From Thalassotalea mangrovi (GTDB taxonomy: Bacteria; Pseudomonadota; Gammaproteobacteria; Enterobacterales; Alteromonadaceae), in contig NZ_SWDB01000027.1 in the NCBI RefSeq assembly GCF_005116735.1, positions 1-64,000 on the forward strand: DNA of 64,000 nt, in the 5' to 3' direction. The number at the start of each line of letters is the position of its first letter. The first letter of the stretch is position 1. This document shows, piece after piece, positions 7,737 through 16,281 of this stretch. A program made the position numbers and the translations under genes. The notes below the pieces were generated by a model. That model was not told where the DNA came from. It did no database searches and saw only the letters and a program-made list of their open reading frames with translations.

Positions 7737-8882
7737 ATGAAGCAGGGAGTGGGCTTAAACCTTTCAGCAGTAGTAGACGGCAAGAATAACAACTTTAACC
7801 TCATCCGAATGTTCGCAGCCGTCCTGGTTATATTTAGCCATAGTTTCCCTCTCGCTACATCAGAGAAACTTTTTGTATCTGATTACCTTGGGATTTCGTT
7901 GGGATGGATTGCTGTCGACATATTTTTTATTACAAGTGGTTTGTTGGTCTGCAAAAGTCTTCTTGCAAACACCAACTTAATAATGTTTACCATATCGAGG
8001 TTGTTACGAATTTATCCCGCCTTGCTATGTTCAGTTATATTGTGTTGCCTTTGGGGGGCGTTTATAACGGATCTTCCTTTAACGCAATATCTTACTCATA
8101 TTGAGCTTCGTGATTTTCTATTCTATAACTCGACGATTATATTTACAGACTACCAAAACCTACCTGGTGTGTTTTTGAATGCCCCATTTGACAGGGCGGT
8201 CAATGGTTCATTGTGGACCTTACCTTGGGAACTGAGAATGTACGCAGTCATCGCAGGATTGGGAATGTTATATGTTACTTTAAGAAAGTTTAATTTCGCT
8301 CCTTACCTTGTAAGTTTAGGTATAATCGGCATCGCTTCCTGTAGCTTAGTTCTGTGTATTTACGCCCATTTTTATGATGACTATTTCGCAACATTTTATG
8401 AAAAATTGTTTAGGTTTACTGCGCTTTTTTTTATAGGCGGAACAATATATCTAATCAGGAAGCACATATATTTGAATTTAAAATATTTAGGAGCCGTTAT
8501 ATTAGTTGTACTTATATCTCGAATTTTTGGAAAGGAAGCTTTTTATACTGCTTATGTATGCAGCTTGGGCTACATTATTTTATGTCTTGCGTATCTCCCT
8601 ACTGGGCGCATACTAAGTTATAACAAACTTGGGGATTATTCATATGGAATGTATATATACGCTTGGCCAGTCCAACAATCTTTAGTCATTTATTGGCAAA
8701 ATATTTCACCACTTCAAGTGTTCTTATTTAGCTTTACTATCGCATTATGTTTATCGATTTTTTCTTGGCATTTAATTGAAAAACCATCCCTAAAATTAAA
8801 GAGTTTTCTTCTGACAAAAAGAGACAAAAAGACCTATTCTATACTTGATCACGAAGTAGAGATAACGGAACGCCGCCTGTAA
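7737..8882 (+). CDS. Acyltransferase family 3 membrane protein
   Basis: A 381-residue integral membrane acyltransferase (OafA/NodX type) with about ten predicted spans. Such enzymes transfer acyl groups, often acetyl, to surface sugars. Family marks are FNLIRMFAAVLVIFSHSFPL near the N terminus, whose His is the usual catalytic residue, then AVDIFFITSGLLV and the Arg pair in RLLRIYPA. The GSLWTLPWELRMY block and the final SIFSWHLIEKPSLKLK are also typical. I chose the ATG at 7737; a TTG at 7719 is the alternative. Its base composition is clearly more AT-rich than the neighbours, and it stands alone with no sugar genes nearby, which suggests acquired accessory DNA. Confidence 0.85.
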   Translation: MKQGVGLNLSAVVDGKNNNFNLIRMFAAVLVIFSHSFPLATSEKLFVSDYLGISLGWIAVDIFFITSGLLVCKSLLANTNLIMFTISRLLRIYPALLCSVILCCLWGAFITDLPLTQYLTHIELRDFLFYNSTIIFTDYQNLPGVFLNAPFDRAVNGSLWTLPWELRMYAVIAGLGMLYVTLRKFNFAPYLVSLGIIGIASCSLVLCIYAHFYDDYFATFYEKLFRFTALFFIGGTIYLIRKHIYLNLKYLGAVILVVLISRIFGKEAFYTAYVCSLGYIILCLAYLPTGRILSYNKLGDYSYGMYIYAWPVQQSLVIYWQNISPLQVFLFSFTIALCLSIFSWHLIEKPSLKLKSFLLTKRDKKTYSILDHEVEITERRL

Positions 8883-9193
8883 ACTTACTTGCAGAAATTA
8901 TTGCCACTTACTTACGCAAAAGCATTAAGAGTAATTGAACTCACAGCTCATTCCAGCCTCTGACTGTTTACCCAAATTACCGGATTATATTGACGGACGC
9001 AAACGTGTCGGTTCATATAACGGCTCGTGAGCAATTGATAATAAAAAACGTATGTAGGCGTAATCTATCAATTAAATGTCGAGTTGGCCCTGATCGATCC
9101 AACCCAAAAAAAACAATTATTTTCATTAAGTTATCTGATAATCTTTTATTTCCTGTATCTGACAGGTATTTCTTATTCTAAAAGGAGTTAAAT
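8883..9193. other. Intergenic, no gene recognised
   Basis: AT-rich sequence between the acyltransferase and the lipoprotein pair. A 63-codon open frame at 8990-9181 lacks a good start and resembles nothing I know. The last bases provide a strong ribosome site (AAAGGAG) for the next gene. The promoter of the lipoprotein pair should lie here but was not identified. Confidence 0.5.
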
Positions 9194-9499
9194 ATGATTA
9201 AGAAATTTGTATTTTTGGTTAGCATCATGCTAACAGGATGCTCAACAATAACCATACAACCAGAGCAAACGGCAAAATACTCTTCCGAACCAACTTATGA
9301 AGAATCAAAGCACTTTTTTTTATGGGGAATCGTTGGAGAACATAGAGTAAATGTGACTGAAATATGTGGTAACCGAGAAGTTATCCAGATGCAATCTCAA
9401 CAAACCTTTGTTGAGGGCGTACTGGGTTTAATTACTTTAGGCATTTATTCACCTCATTCAGTCAAAGTTTGGTGTTCAGAGGCGGGCGAAATATCATGA
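9194..9499 (+). CDS. Small Bor-like lipoprotein, first of a paralogous pair
   Basis: A 101-residue predicted lipoprotein. The signal sequence ends MLTGC, giving Cys16 as the lipidation site. The mature region has the pattern KHFFLWGIVGEHRVNV...EICG, then a Gln/Thr segment and FVEGVLGLITLGIYSPHSVKVWC, which resembles the Bor/Iss serum-resistance lipoprotein family of lambdoid phages and enteric bacteria. Two conserved cysteines remain in the mature part (EICG, KVWC). The start has an AGGAG six bases upstream. It overlaps the next gene by four bases, and the next product has the same architecture, so the two probably arose by duplication. Function is not known. Confidence 0.72.
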   Translation: MIKKFVFLVSIMLTGCSTITIQPEQTAKYSSEPTYEESKHFFLWGIVGEHRVNVTEICGNREVIQMQSQQTFVEGVLGLITLGIYSPHSVKVWCSEAGEIS

Positions 9500-9795
9500 A
9501 AAAAGCACTAACATTTATCGCAATATTTTCGCTATCTGCATGCACTACTATTCATTTTGATAAAGTACCTGTTACTACAGAAGCGACTGTTCATAAAGAG
9601 CAATGGCATCACAACTTTATACTTTCATTGTATGAAGGTTCTTCTCCTGTCGATTTAAATAAAGTTTGTCAAAAGCAGGAGTGGGTTACGGTTAAAACCG
9701 AAACTTCCTTTATTAATGGCTTAGCTGGCGCCGCTGCAAGTACAATTATTGGGCCGATGTGGACCCCAAAAACAGTTGAAATAAGTTGTAAATAA
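9496..9795 (+). CDS. Small Bor-like lipoprotein, second of the pair
   Basis: A 99-residue predicted lipoprotein starting at the ATG that overlaps the previous stop (ATGA). An upstream in-frame GTG-type start would lie inside the first gene and is less likely. The lipobox is LSAC with Cys16. The mature part aligns by eye with its neighbour: WHHNFILSLYEG for KHFFLWGIVGE, DLNKVCQ for NVTEICG, TSFINGLAGAAA for QTFVEGVLGLI, and a final TVEISCK for SVKVWCS. Both thus have two spaced cysteines. Sequence identity is low, so the duplication is old or the two were acquired together. A good intrinsic terminator follows at 9943. Confidence 0.68.
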   Translation: MKKALTFIAIFSLSACTTIHFDKVPVTTEATVHKEQWHHNFILSLYEGSSPVDLNKVCQKQEWVTVKTETSFINGLAGAAASTIIGPMWTPKTVEISCK

Positions 9796-9942
9796 CTGAG
9801 TTTGTAATTATGTGGTAGTTGTGTCTCGTTTAATCTTGACATACTCACAGTGCTTATTTAATTGCAAGCGCACACAAGACACCGAATGGTAAGCAATTTA
9901 CCTTTCATGTGCATACATTTTTGTGTCAAAGGTAATTGCATT

Positions 9943-9983
9943 AAAAGTGCTATTAATGATTAATTGATAGCACTTTATTTTTT
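9943..9983 (+). terminator. Intrinsic terminator after the lipoprotein pair
   Basis: Stem AAAGTGCTAT (9944-9953) and ATAGCACTTT (9967-9976) followed by ATTTTTT on the plus strand. It lies about 150 bases after the second lipoprotein gene. Just before it, GCAATTTACCTTT and AAAGGTAATTGC (about 9893-9941) form a second, looser inverted repeat. Confidence 0.7.
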
Positions 9984-10440
9984 ACCGCTTTGTGCCTGGC
10001 TGCCGCAACGCTTTAAGAAAAAACAAAAGTAAAATAACAAATGAATATGCAGCAATGCAGTTGATAAGGAGCATTACTTTTATGCGCGGCGTATTCATAT
10101 ACCAATTTGCTATCTTTCGAATCGATAAGGTCATTTTTTTTAGAATAAGATGAGCCGATATATGCAAATGATAAAAGAAAAGAGAATATAAAAGTCCATT
10201 AATACATTAAGATTTCCTATCAAATTAAGATATGGAATGAATTACGAAATAAGTTGAATTAGAATCCAACAACAAGCAGTCTTTGAGTTTCATTCGATAA
10301 GTATTAAGTGAAATTTAACCGTCTTCGTTTCACTGGTAAGAGACATTAACCTTTTCAACCCGTTATCACCAAGAGTTGGATTTTCAAGCCGATTGTTAGC
10401 CAATGATTAACTTAAACTAGACATTAGCCACCGTAGTCAC
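9984..10440. other. AT-rich stretch without a confident gene
   Basis: On the minus strand an open frame at 9982-10167 could encode a 61-residue protein with one membrane span, or 50 residues from an internal ATG at 10134. It has no ribosome site and starts with TTG at full length, so I do not call it. Otherwise no gene, RNA or known element was seen. Confidence 0.4.
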
Positions 10441-10555
10441 CCTGTGAGAGCTCTAGCTCGAAGCTGTCACCCGGTGAGACATAAAGTCGCAACCCCACCC
10501 TATGAGACCCTAAGGTCGCAATTGTCAGCCGATGAGACCTTCAGGTTGCAATCAC
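10441..10555. repeat. Four-unit hairpin repeat with constant CCnRTGAGA linker
   Basis: Units begin at about 10441, 10471, 10499 and 10529 (periods 30, 28, 30). Each starts CCTGTGAG, CCGGTGAG, CCTATGAG or CCGATGAG, followed by a short inverted repeat with a 2- to 4-base loop (AGCT-CT-AGCT, GAC-ATAAA-GTC, ACC-CTAA-GGT, ACC-TTCA-GGT) and then a TCGCAA-type tail in the last three. The variable stem inside constant flanks is the same design as the array at 7157, with another linker. It lies at the far side of the AT-rich accessory patch. Confidence 0.8.
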
Positions 10556-10688
10556 ACTTCCTTCTTCCCTTTTCCACGCAAATACGTTAGGTTAGTTTTT
10601 GACTAAAAAGGGATCAGCATACAGGACGTTTTTCTGCGGCCAGACGCTGACATAAAATAATAAATTGCGCTAAAACATCGAGGTTGCC

Positions 10689-11021
10689 GTGCCAGTCGAC
10701 CACTTTATCAATGAAAAAATCTCACAATTGATGTACTACCTGAATGCGCTGTTAAAAAAAGAAGTACATCCGACTGAACTGAATTTGTTTATCTGGGACT
10801 GCTTTGAAGAATGGAACATCCTCAAAGTCACCGATGACACACCGAACAATGCTCGCGAACGGGTTTTCTGGCATTTACTGCATGAACTTAAGTTGGGTTC
10901 AGGCTCCTTAAACGACCTTGATAACGACTGGAACCTGAAGTTCGAAATAGAAACCTGCATGGACTTTTTAGAGGGGCAAGGACGTTATCCAATTCACTGT
11001 GTCGGATGGCGCCCGGTTTAA
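10689..11021 (+). CDS. Conserved small soluble protein of unknown function
   Basis: A 110-residue protein starting with GTG, without signal peptide or membrane segment. It is acidic and rich in Trp and Leu: ELNLFIWDCFEEWNIL, ERVFWHLLHEL, then DWNLKFEIETCMDFLEGQG and a final VGWRPV. I recall similar short proteins in Shewanella and relatives but no function. Predicted to be mostly helical. It stands between the hairpin repeat and the AmpG-like gene, about 120 bases from the latter, on the same strand. Codon use resembles the core genes rather than the AT-rich patch before it. Confidence 0.72.
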   Translation: MPVDHFINEKISQLMYYLNALLKKEVHPTELNLFIWDCFEEWNILKVTDDTPNNARERVFWHLLHELKLGSGSLNDLDNDWNLKFEIETCMDFLEGQGRYPIHCVGWRPV

Positions 11022-11142
11022 TCAAATCGAGCGAACTCTCGCCTCTGTTACCCGGTTTCTCGCCTCCAGCGTTTTTCTCCTTGTATGGACAGCTGATAAT
11101 TTGCTAGTCTCGGGACAGCGCTCATAACAAAGACTCTAATTT

Positions 11143-12726
11143 GTGCATTCATTTCGTCAATCTTTATCGTATTTCTCCAATCCCAAATTATTAACGATTT
11201 TTTGTTTTGGCATTGCCAGCGGTTTTCCCTGGGTATTGATTGGTTCGGCCATGACTGCCTGGTTAACCGATGAAGGCCTGAGCCGCTCTTCTGTGGGTTT
11301 ATTTGGATTAATCTTTGTTTCCTATTCGATTAACTTCCTCTGGTCACCTTTAGTCGATCGGGTAAAACTGCCGGTTATTGGCCGATTAATGGGACAGCGG
11401 CGCAGCTGGATATTCCTCACCCAAATCGCCATCGTTATCTGTGCATGTGCGTTATCCATGTTTGACGCAACCTCACAACTGGCAACAATGGCCATCGTTG
11501 GCTTGTGCCTGGCTGTAAGCTCTGCGACTCAGGACATTGCCATAGACGCCTATCGTATCGATGTACTGGATCAGGACGACGCCAGTATGGCAGCCGGTTC
11601 TGCGATGGCAACCTCTGGCTGGTGGACCGGTTATGCCGGCCTTGGTGCAATCCCCTTTTTGCTAGTCGATCATACTCAGCTGTACTGGCCACAGGTCTAT
11701 CTGGTGCTGACATTAATCATGAGTGTTTTGTTAATCGTCGTATTGGTCGCTTCCGAACCTAAGACAAACCGGGCGCAACAACAGGATGAAATTCAGCAGG
11801 GCTTTTTACAGCAAGTTCCCCAACACCCAATGCTTAGCTCAGGCATTATCGCCAGCATGTTAAGCTTAATTGCGTTAATTGCCTATGCCGGCTTTAGCTT
11901 TCCACTTTGGCCGGAACAATTAATTGATCGCAGCGATGCAGCTTCATTCAGCAGCGTTATCGGCATTGGCCTGTTGGGGCTGATGTTTTACCTGCTAAAA
12001 GCCCTGCATCAACAACCACAAATGGCTTCAACCTCGCCGCAAATCCAGGTTAACGGATTACACCGCATCATTGCCTGGTTGTTAACCACGTTAGTAGCAC
12101 CATTACATGAGTTTTTTACCCGCAACGGTACCCGGTTTGCGTTGTCAGTACTGATGTTTATCTTCTTGTTTAAACTTGGCGAGGCTTACCTGGGACGAAT
12201 GAGCCTGGTGTTTTACAAGGAAGTTGGATATTCCAATACCGATATCGCAGTCTTTTCCAAACTGATGAACTGGTGGGTAACCATATTATTTTCCCTGATA
12301 GGCAGTGTCTTTACGATACGATTTGGGATTATCAAAGGCCTGTTTATTGGCGGTATCGCGATGGCATTATCTAACCTGATATTTTCGGTGATTGCCCTGA
12401 CAGGCCCAAGCCAATGGCTGCTTGCGGTAGCGGTACTGGTAGACGGATTCACCGGAGCCTGGGGCAGTGTCGCATTTGTCGCCCTGTTATCGGTTCTGTG
12501 CAATCGCACCTTTACCGCCAGTCAATATGCGTTAATGGCGTCAATAGGCACTTTTGGTCGGGTAACCCTTGGTTCTTATTCCGGAGTGATTGTTGATGGC
12601 CTGGATGGTAATTGGGCATTGTTTTTCGTACTCACGGCACTGATGGTGATCCCCAGCCTGCTATTTCTGTATAGCATCAGAAAGCCTTTGGCAAAGATAA
12701 TTGCAAGCAATAAGCAAGCAAGTTAA
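11143..12726 (+). CDS. AmpG-like major facilitator permease
   Basis: A 527-residue membrane protein with about fourteen predicted spans, matching AmpG-type permeases that import anhydromuropeptides during cell-wall recycling. Visible family features are FCFGIASGFPWVLIGSAM in the first span, NFLWSPLVDR in the first loop, QDIAIDAYRID (the conserved D-A-Y-R block) and FKLGEAYLGRMSLVFYKEVGY in the second half. The start is a GTG; no ATG gives the complete first helix. AmpG function is the best guess, but some MFS relatives of AmpG carry other solutes, and no ampD or ampR gene is nearby. Confidence 0.85.
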   Translation: MHSFRQSLSYFSNPKLLTIFCFGIASGFPWVLIGSAMTAWLTDEGLSRSSVGLFGLIFVSYSINFLWSPLVDRVKLPVIGRLMGQRRSWIFLTQIAIVICACALSMFDATSQLATMAIVGLCLAVSSATQDIAIDAYRIDVLDQDDASMAAGSAMATSGWWTGYAGLGAIPFLLVDHTQLYWPQVYLVLTLIMSVLLIVVLVASEPKTNRAQQQDEIQQGFLQQVPQHPMLSSGIIASMLSLIALIAYAGFSFPLWPEQLIDRSDAASFSSVIGIGLLGLMFYLLKALHQQPQMASTSPQIQVNGLHRIIAWLLTTLVAPLHEFFTRNGTRFALSVLMFIFLFKLGEAYLGRMSLVFYKEVGYSNTDIAVFSKLMNWWVTILFSLIGSVFTIRFGIIKGLFIGGIAMALSNLIFSVIALTGPSQWLLAVAVLVDGFTGAWGSVAFVALLSVLCNRTFTASQYALMASIGTFGRVTLGSYSGVIVDGLDGNWALFFVLTALMVIPSLLFLYSIRKPLAKIIASNKQAS

Positions 12727-12771
12727 GCTTTTAAAAAATATACCAACAACAATCCGGTAAGTTACAACACT

Positions 12772-12945
12772 ATGATACGATTATTTATTCTTGTACCCAT
12801 TATCATGTGCCTGGTCTGGTGGTGGTACCTGAAACAGCATAATTACAGTGCCAAAGATGGATTTAAAGGCTTTATGTACATTGCTGCTTTTAATCTGATT
12901 ATCATTGGCTTTTTTACTATGATGATCCATCTAACCTCCGAGTAA
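12772..12945 (+). CDS. 57-residue membrane protein
   Basis: A short gene (ATG at 12772, TAA at 12943) between the AmpG-like gene and the helicase, same strand. The product is basic in the middle ([16 protein letters not shown]) with two hydrophobic segments: an N-terminal one with CLVWWWYL and a C-terminal one with [11 protein letters not shown]. It therefore probably forms a two-helix hairpin in the inner membrane. The gap it fills would otherwise be 325 bases. Good codon use, its place 45 bases after the permease, and my recollection of similar small proteins beside AmpG-like genes in Shewanella support it. Function unknown. Confidence 0.62.
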   Translation: MIRLFILVPIIMCLVWWWYLKQHNYSAKDGFKGFMYIAAFNLIIIGFFTMMIHLTSE

Positions 12946-13051
12946 ACAGTTTACTGCGGCCATAATGATTGCGCCGCCCCTTGCTATACTGTACCCTGCA
13001 CCACCGCTTACGCAGGTCAAAAGGCCTGCTTTATCCCACAATGAGAATTCT

Positions 13052-14431
13052 ATGAGTTTTGACGCTCTGGGCCTGAGCCCGGCAATTATTGCAAACCTTA
13101 AACGCCAACAATATCAGAATCCCACTCCTATTCAGGAGCAAGCGATACCTGCGGTTTTAAGCGGCAAGGATGTAATGGCAGCTGCACAAACCGGTACCGG
13201 TAAGACTGCAGGCTTTACCCTGCCAATCCTTGAGCGATTAAATCAGGGTGAACAAGTCAAAAGTAATCATATTCGCGCTTTGATTCTCACCCCGACCAGG
13301 GAATTGGCAGCACAGGTCGCCGAGAGCGTTGAGACTTACGGCCAGGGACTGGACTTATCCTCTGCCGTGGTGTTTGGTGGGGTAAAAATTAATCCCCAAA
13401 TGATGCGCCTTCGCAAGGGCGTCGATATACTGATTGCCACCCCAGGCCGATTGCTGGACTTGCATCAACAAAACGCGGTGAAATTCAATCAGGTTGAAGT
13501 TCTGGTACTCGATGAAGCGGACCGAATGCTAGATATGGGCTTTATTCGTGATATTAATAAAATTCTCGAATTACTGCCGAAAAAGCGCCAGAACCTGTTG
13601 TTCTCAGCCACTTTTTCTGAGGACATAAAAGCACTGGCGAAAAAGCTGGTTCATAAACCAATAGAAATATCGGTCAACCCAGCTAATGCCACTGCGGTTA
13701 CTGTCGAGCAATGGGTTTACCCGACCGACAAAAAGAAAAAACCCAAGTTACTATCCTACCTGATTGGTCATCATAACTGGCAGCAGGTATTGATATTCTG
13801 TAAAACCAAACATGGCGCGAATCGCCTGACACGCCACCTCGAGGAGGATGGTATCAGTGCCTTAGCCATTCATGGGAATAAAAGCCAGGGGGCGAGAACC
13901 AAAGCGTTGGCGCAATTTAAAGAAGGTAAAATTCGGGCGCTGGTCGCCACCGACATTGCTGCCCGTGGCCTTGATATTGACCAGCTGCCACAGGTAGTGA
14001 ACTTTGAACTGCCTCATGTTGCCGAAGATTACGTTCATCGTATTGGTCGCACCGGACGAGCCGGCAGTAGCGGCCAGGCTATCTCCCTGGTGTGTGCCGA
14101 CGAGTTTAAGTTATTGGTCGCCATAGAACGCCTCAGCCAAAAACTGATCCCGCGGCAGGAAGTCGAGGGGTTTGAGGCATCAAATGAGCTGCCCAAATCT
14201 CATGATGTACGACCATTTAAACCGAAAAAGCCGAAGAAACCGAAAAAACCTAAGGTTGAACATCAGGACGGACAACGAAGCGCGGATGTTGCTGTCGGTC
14301 ACAGACCAGAGAAGAAAAAACAATCACCTCGCGCTGATAACCCTTATGCGAAAAACACCTCAAACCGCCGCCGGGGTAGACCTGGTTCGGGTTCAAAAGG
14401 ACAACCGAGACGCCCAGCAGGTGGCAAATAA
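13052..14431 (+). CDS. rhlE: DEAD-box RNA helicase, RhlE type
   Basis: A 459-residue ATP-dependent RNA helicase starting at [10 protein letters not shown]; the in-frame ATG further upstream adds 29 residues with no family support. Motifs in order: Q motif ([10 protein letters not shown]...PTPIQEQ), AQTGTGKT at residues 45-52, [20 protein letters not shown], and in the second domain [12 protein letters not shown] and [10 protein letters not shown]. The C-terminal tail after about residue 375 is basic and low-complexity ([10 protein letters not shown] repeats, RRRGRPGSG), a usual RNA-binding extension. It should act in rRNA maturation or mRNA decay. RhlE is the best fit, but SrmB-like or other paralogues cannot be excluded by eye. 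Confidence 0.92.
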   Translation: MSFDALGLSPAIIANLKRQQYQNPTPIQEQAIPAVLSGKDVMAAAQTGTGKTAGFTLPILERLNQGEQVKSNHIRALILTPTRELAAQVAESVETYGQGLDLSSAVVFGGVKINPQMMRLRKGVDILIATPGRLLDLHQQNAVKFNQVEVLVLDEADRMLDMGFIRDINKILELLPKKRQNLLFSATFSEDIKALAKKLVHKPIEISVNPANATAVTVEQWVYPTDKKKKPKLLSYLIGHHNWQQVLIFCKTKHGANRLTRHLEEDGISALAIHGNKSQGARTKALAQFKEGKIRALVATDIAARGLDIDQLPQVVNFELPHVAEDYVHRIGRTGRAGSSGQAISLVCADEFKLLVAIERLSQKLIPRQEVEGFEASNELPKSHDVRPFKPKKPKKPKKPKVEHQDGQRSADVAVGHRPEKKKQSPRADNPYAKNTSNRRRGRPGSGSKGQPRRPAGGK

Positions 14432-14583
14432 CCACCACGATACTTTCATTGGCTAGCGCGTTTGACGCGCTCCATGGCGTTTTTCGCCACCCGGTTATGA
14501 CATTAAACTGTGGAATTATCAGTTGCTTAGTTAATTTAACTTAGCTATAACCAAAGCATAATTAATCAACTTTGGTTGCATGC

Positions 14584-15312
14584 ATGCAAGACAGGTTTGT
14601 TACCGGCAAGGTAGTTCAAGTAACGCAGTTTACAGGCGGGTGCTTCGCAATAAAGGTACAAGCGCCGTTACCTCCCTATTATGCCGGTCAGTTTACCAAA
14701 CTTGGACTGATGATTGACGGCAAACTGGTCAGCCGCGCCTATTCTTTTATCAACCACCCCAGCGACAAATTTCAGGAGTTTTACCTGGTCGAAGTCGCTG
14801 ACGGCTTACTTTCGCCCAGGCTTAAAGCGCTAAACACCGGCGATGATATTTATCTGTACAAAAACGCCAATGGCCTTATCACCCACCAACGGCTACCCGA
14901 TGCAGACAACCTTTGGTTTTGGGTAACTGGTACTGGCGTAGGTATCGCCCTGTCACTATTAAAGGATCCACAGATAAGGCAAAAATATAAAGAGTTTGTA
15001 GTGTTACATGGTGTTAGCGACGCAGGTAAAATCCATTATCTTAGCGAACTCAGTCAGATGGGGGAAAACGTCCACTATTACCCGGTTCTCAGCCGGGAAA
15101 CGAACCCAGACTACTTACATGGCCGCATTACCCACTTTTATCAGGAGCTGGAAACGCAAATCCCACAGCAGTTAACCCCTGAAACATCACACATTATTTT
15201 GTGTGGCAACCCGGCGATGATCACCGACGCCAATACCCTGCTCAGCGAACATGGATTTCGCAAACATAGAACCCGCGAACCCGGTCACATCACCATGGAG
15301 CGATATTGGTAG
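14584..15312 (+). CDS. fpr: Ferredoxin/flavodoxin-NADP reductase
   Basis: A 242-residue flavoprotein (FAD) that moves electrons between NADPH and ferredoxin or flavodoxin. It follows E. coli Fpr: the start MQDRFVTGKV corresponds to the Fpr N terminus, AGQFTKLGL and SRAYSF bind FAD, GTGVGIALSLL forms the nucleotide site, LCGNPAMI lies in the NADP domain, and the terminal RKHRTREPGHITMERYW is the characteristic Fpr tail with an aromatic C-terminal residue. I chose the ATG at 14584; a TTG twelve bases upstream is possible. It stands alone on the plus strand. Upstream (14432-14583) there is no evident SoxS box. Confidence 0.93.
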   Translation: MQDRFVTGKVVQVTQFTGGCFAIKVQAPLPPYYAGQFTKLGLMIDGKLVSRAYSFINHPSDKFQEFYLVEVADGLLSPRLKALNTGDDIYLYKNANGLITHQRLPDADNLWFWVTGTGVGIALSLLKDPQIRQKYKEFVVLHGVSDAGKIHYLSELSQMGENVHYYPVLSRETNPDYLHGRITHFYQELETQIPQQLTPETSHIILCGNPAMITDANTLLSEHGFRKHRTREPGHITMERYW

Positions 15313-15340
15313 GCTCTGTGTATGTAGCGTTATTTATTGA

Positions 15341-15736
15341 TTAAAAGCGTTTTTTCTTAAGCTTTACATCCAGGCCATGGAGATTGCTATCATCAATGGT
15401 CAGCTTAAACTTTTCGGCGCCAATTCGAGTTCTAAACTGTACTTCTTCCCCATCTTCCTTATCCACATCGTAGCCTTTCACTTCACCGTCAAGCTGGCGC
15501 CGGGTAATGCGGGCAGCATTATTTTCCCGGGTACCTTTTTCAATTTCTACGACGGCAGTTAACACTTCATCACTGCCCTCCTGCTGAAAGGTCAGGGTAA
15601 AAGAGCCATCTTCGGTTGCTTTTCCGTCGAAATAAATGCGCCATTTGTCAGAGTAATCATCGGCAACCGCATTGAAACTTAATAAACTACACAGAATAAC
15701 CAGAAAGGTGGTTAGGGTGAATCGCTGTAATTGCAT
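15341..15736 (-). CDS. Secreted protein of unknown function
   Basis: A 131-residue protein with a clear signal peptide ending NAVA-DD at about residue 25. The mature part is hydrophilic and beta-rich: DKWRIYFDGKATEDGSFTL, then a strand pair around EVLTAVVEIEKGT, and a C-terminal LHGLDVKLKKKRF that is strongly basic. No cysteine remains after the signal. It is convergent with fpr and only 28 bases away. I do not recognise a family; a small periplasmic or surface protein is the most that can be said. Confidence 0.7.
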   Translation of the reverse strand: MQLQRFTLTTFLVILCSLLSFNAVADDYSDKWRIYFDGKATEDGSFTLTFQQEGSDEVLTAVVEIEKGTRENNAARITRRQLDGEVKGYDVDKEDGEEVQFRTRIGAEKFKLTIDDSNLHGLDVKLKKKRF

Positions 15737-15825
15737 AACTACCTCAATCAGAAAATGAATTACAGTCTAACAATATAGCAGAGAAACGGATTTAACATTC
15801 CCCGCGGCAGGCTTGGTAACGCCGT

Positions 15826-16182
15826 TTACGGCTGATCCGTCCACACCGCTAATTCATTGCCGTTTGGATCTTTAAAGTGAAAGCGCCGACCGCCGGGAAA
15901 GTCAAACACCGGGGTACTGATCTTGCCTCCTGCGGCAACTATCTTTTGTTCAGTTTCGCCAATATTGGTTGAATAAAGAACGACTAATACACCACCAGAT
16001 TGCTGAGTACTTTGCGTGTCGGCCTGATAAAAACCACCATCGATAACACCATCATTAAATGCCAGGTAGGTATCACCATACTCAGTAAACTGCCAGGAAA
16101 ACACCTGTTCATAGAAAGCACGTACTTTACCTAAATCACTGGCCGGAAATTCCAGGTAGTTTATTTTTTCATGGTTCGACAT
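15826..16182 (-). CDS. VOC (glyoxalase/dioxygenase-fold) family protein
   Basis: A 118-residue single-repeat VOC protein. It has the familiar order: YLEFPASDLGKVRAFYEQVFSW at the N terminus, YLAFNDGVIDGGFY, and a C-terminal GGRRFHFKDPNGNELAVWT whose Glu is a typical metal ligand. The first-strand Glu in INYLEF and the late Glu may form one half of a metal site in a dimer. Substrate is unknown; such stand-alone members are often annotated as glyoxalase or bleomycin-resistance relatives. It lies downstream of the oad operon on the same strand, but a strong terminator separates them. Confidence 0.85.
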   Translation of the reverse strand: MSNHEKINYLEFPASDLGKVRAFYEQVFSWQFTEYGDTYLAFNDGVIDGGFYQADTQSTQQSGGVLVVLYSTNIGETEQKIVAAGGKISTPVFDFPGGRRFHFKDPNGNELAVWTDQP

Positions 16183-16230
16183 GTTAATTCTCCCAATTTA
16201 GTCATCATATTGCTGCAGGCTGCGCTTTAA

Positions 16231-16265
16231 AGCAACAAGGGCAGAAAAAACCTGTCCTTGTTGCT
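16231..16265 (-). terminator. Terminator of the oadGAB operon
   Basis: AGCAACAAGGGCAG (16231-16244) and CTGTCCTTGTTGCT (16252-16265) form a 14-bp stem with one G-T mismatch and a loop of about seven bases. On the minus strand it lies just past the oadB stop. The downstream side is TTTAAAG rather than a long U run. Confidence 0.6.
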
Positions 16266-16281
16266 CGTTTTACATTGATGA

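Noticed and set aside
8990-9181. 63-codon open frame on the plus strand
   Set aside because: No good start codon or ribosome site, no recognisable domain, and it ends just before a strong ribosome site for the next gene.
9982-10167. 61-codon minus-strand frame with one hydrophobic segment
   Set aside because: Starts with TTG, no ribosome site, overlaps the tail of the terminator of the plus-strand lipoprotein pair. A real small membrane protein cannot be excluded, but the support is too thin.
7560-10440. Integron cassette cluster
   Set aside because: AT-rich genes with intergenic inverted repeats suggested it, but no attC-type RYYYAAC/GTTRRRY core sites and no integrase were found.
12965-13051. 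29-residue N-terminal extension of the RhlE-type helicase
   Set aside because: The Q-motif region begins right after the internal ATG as in the family, and the extension is Pro-rich leader sequence without support.
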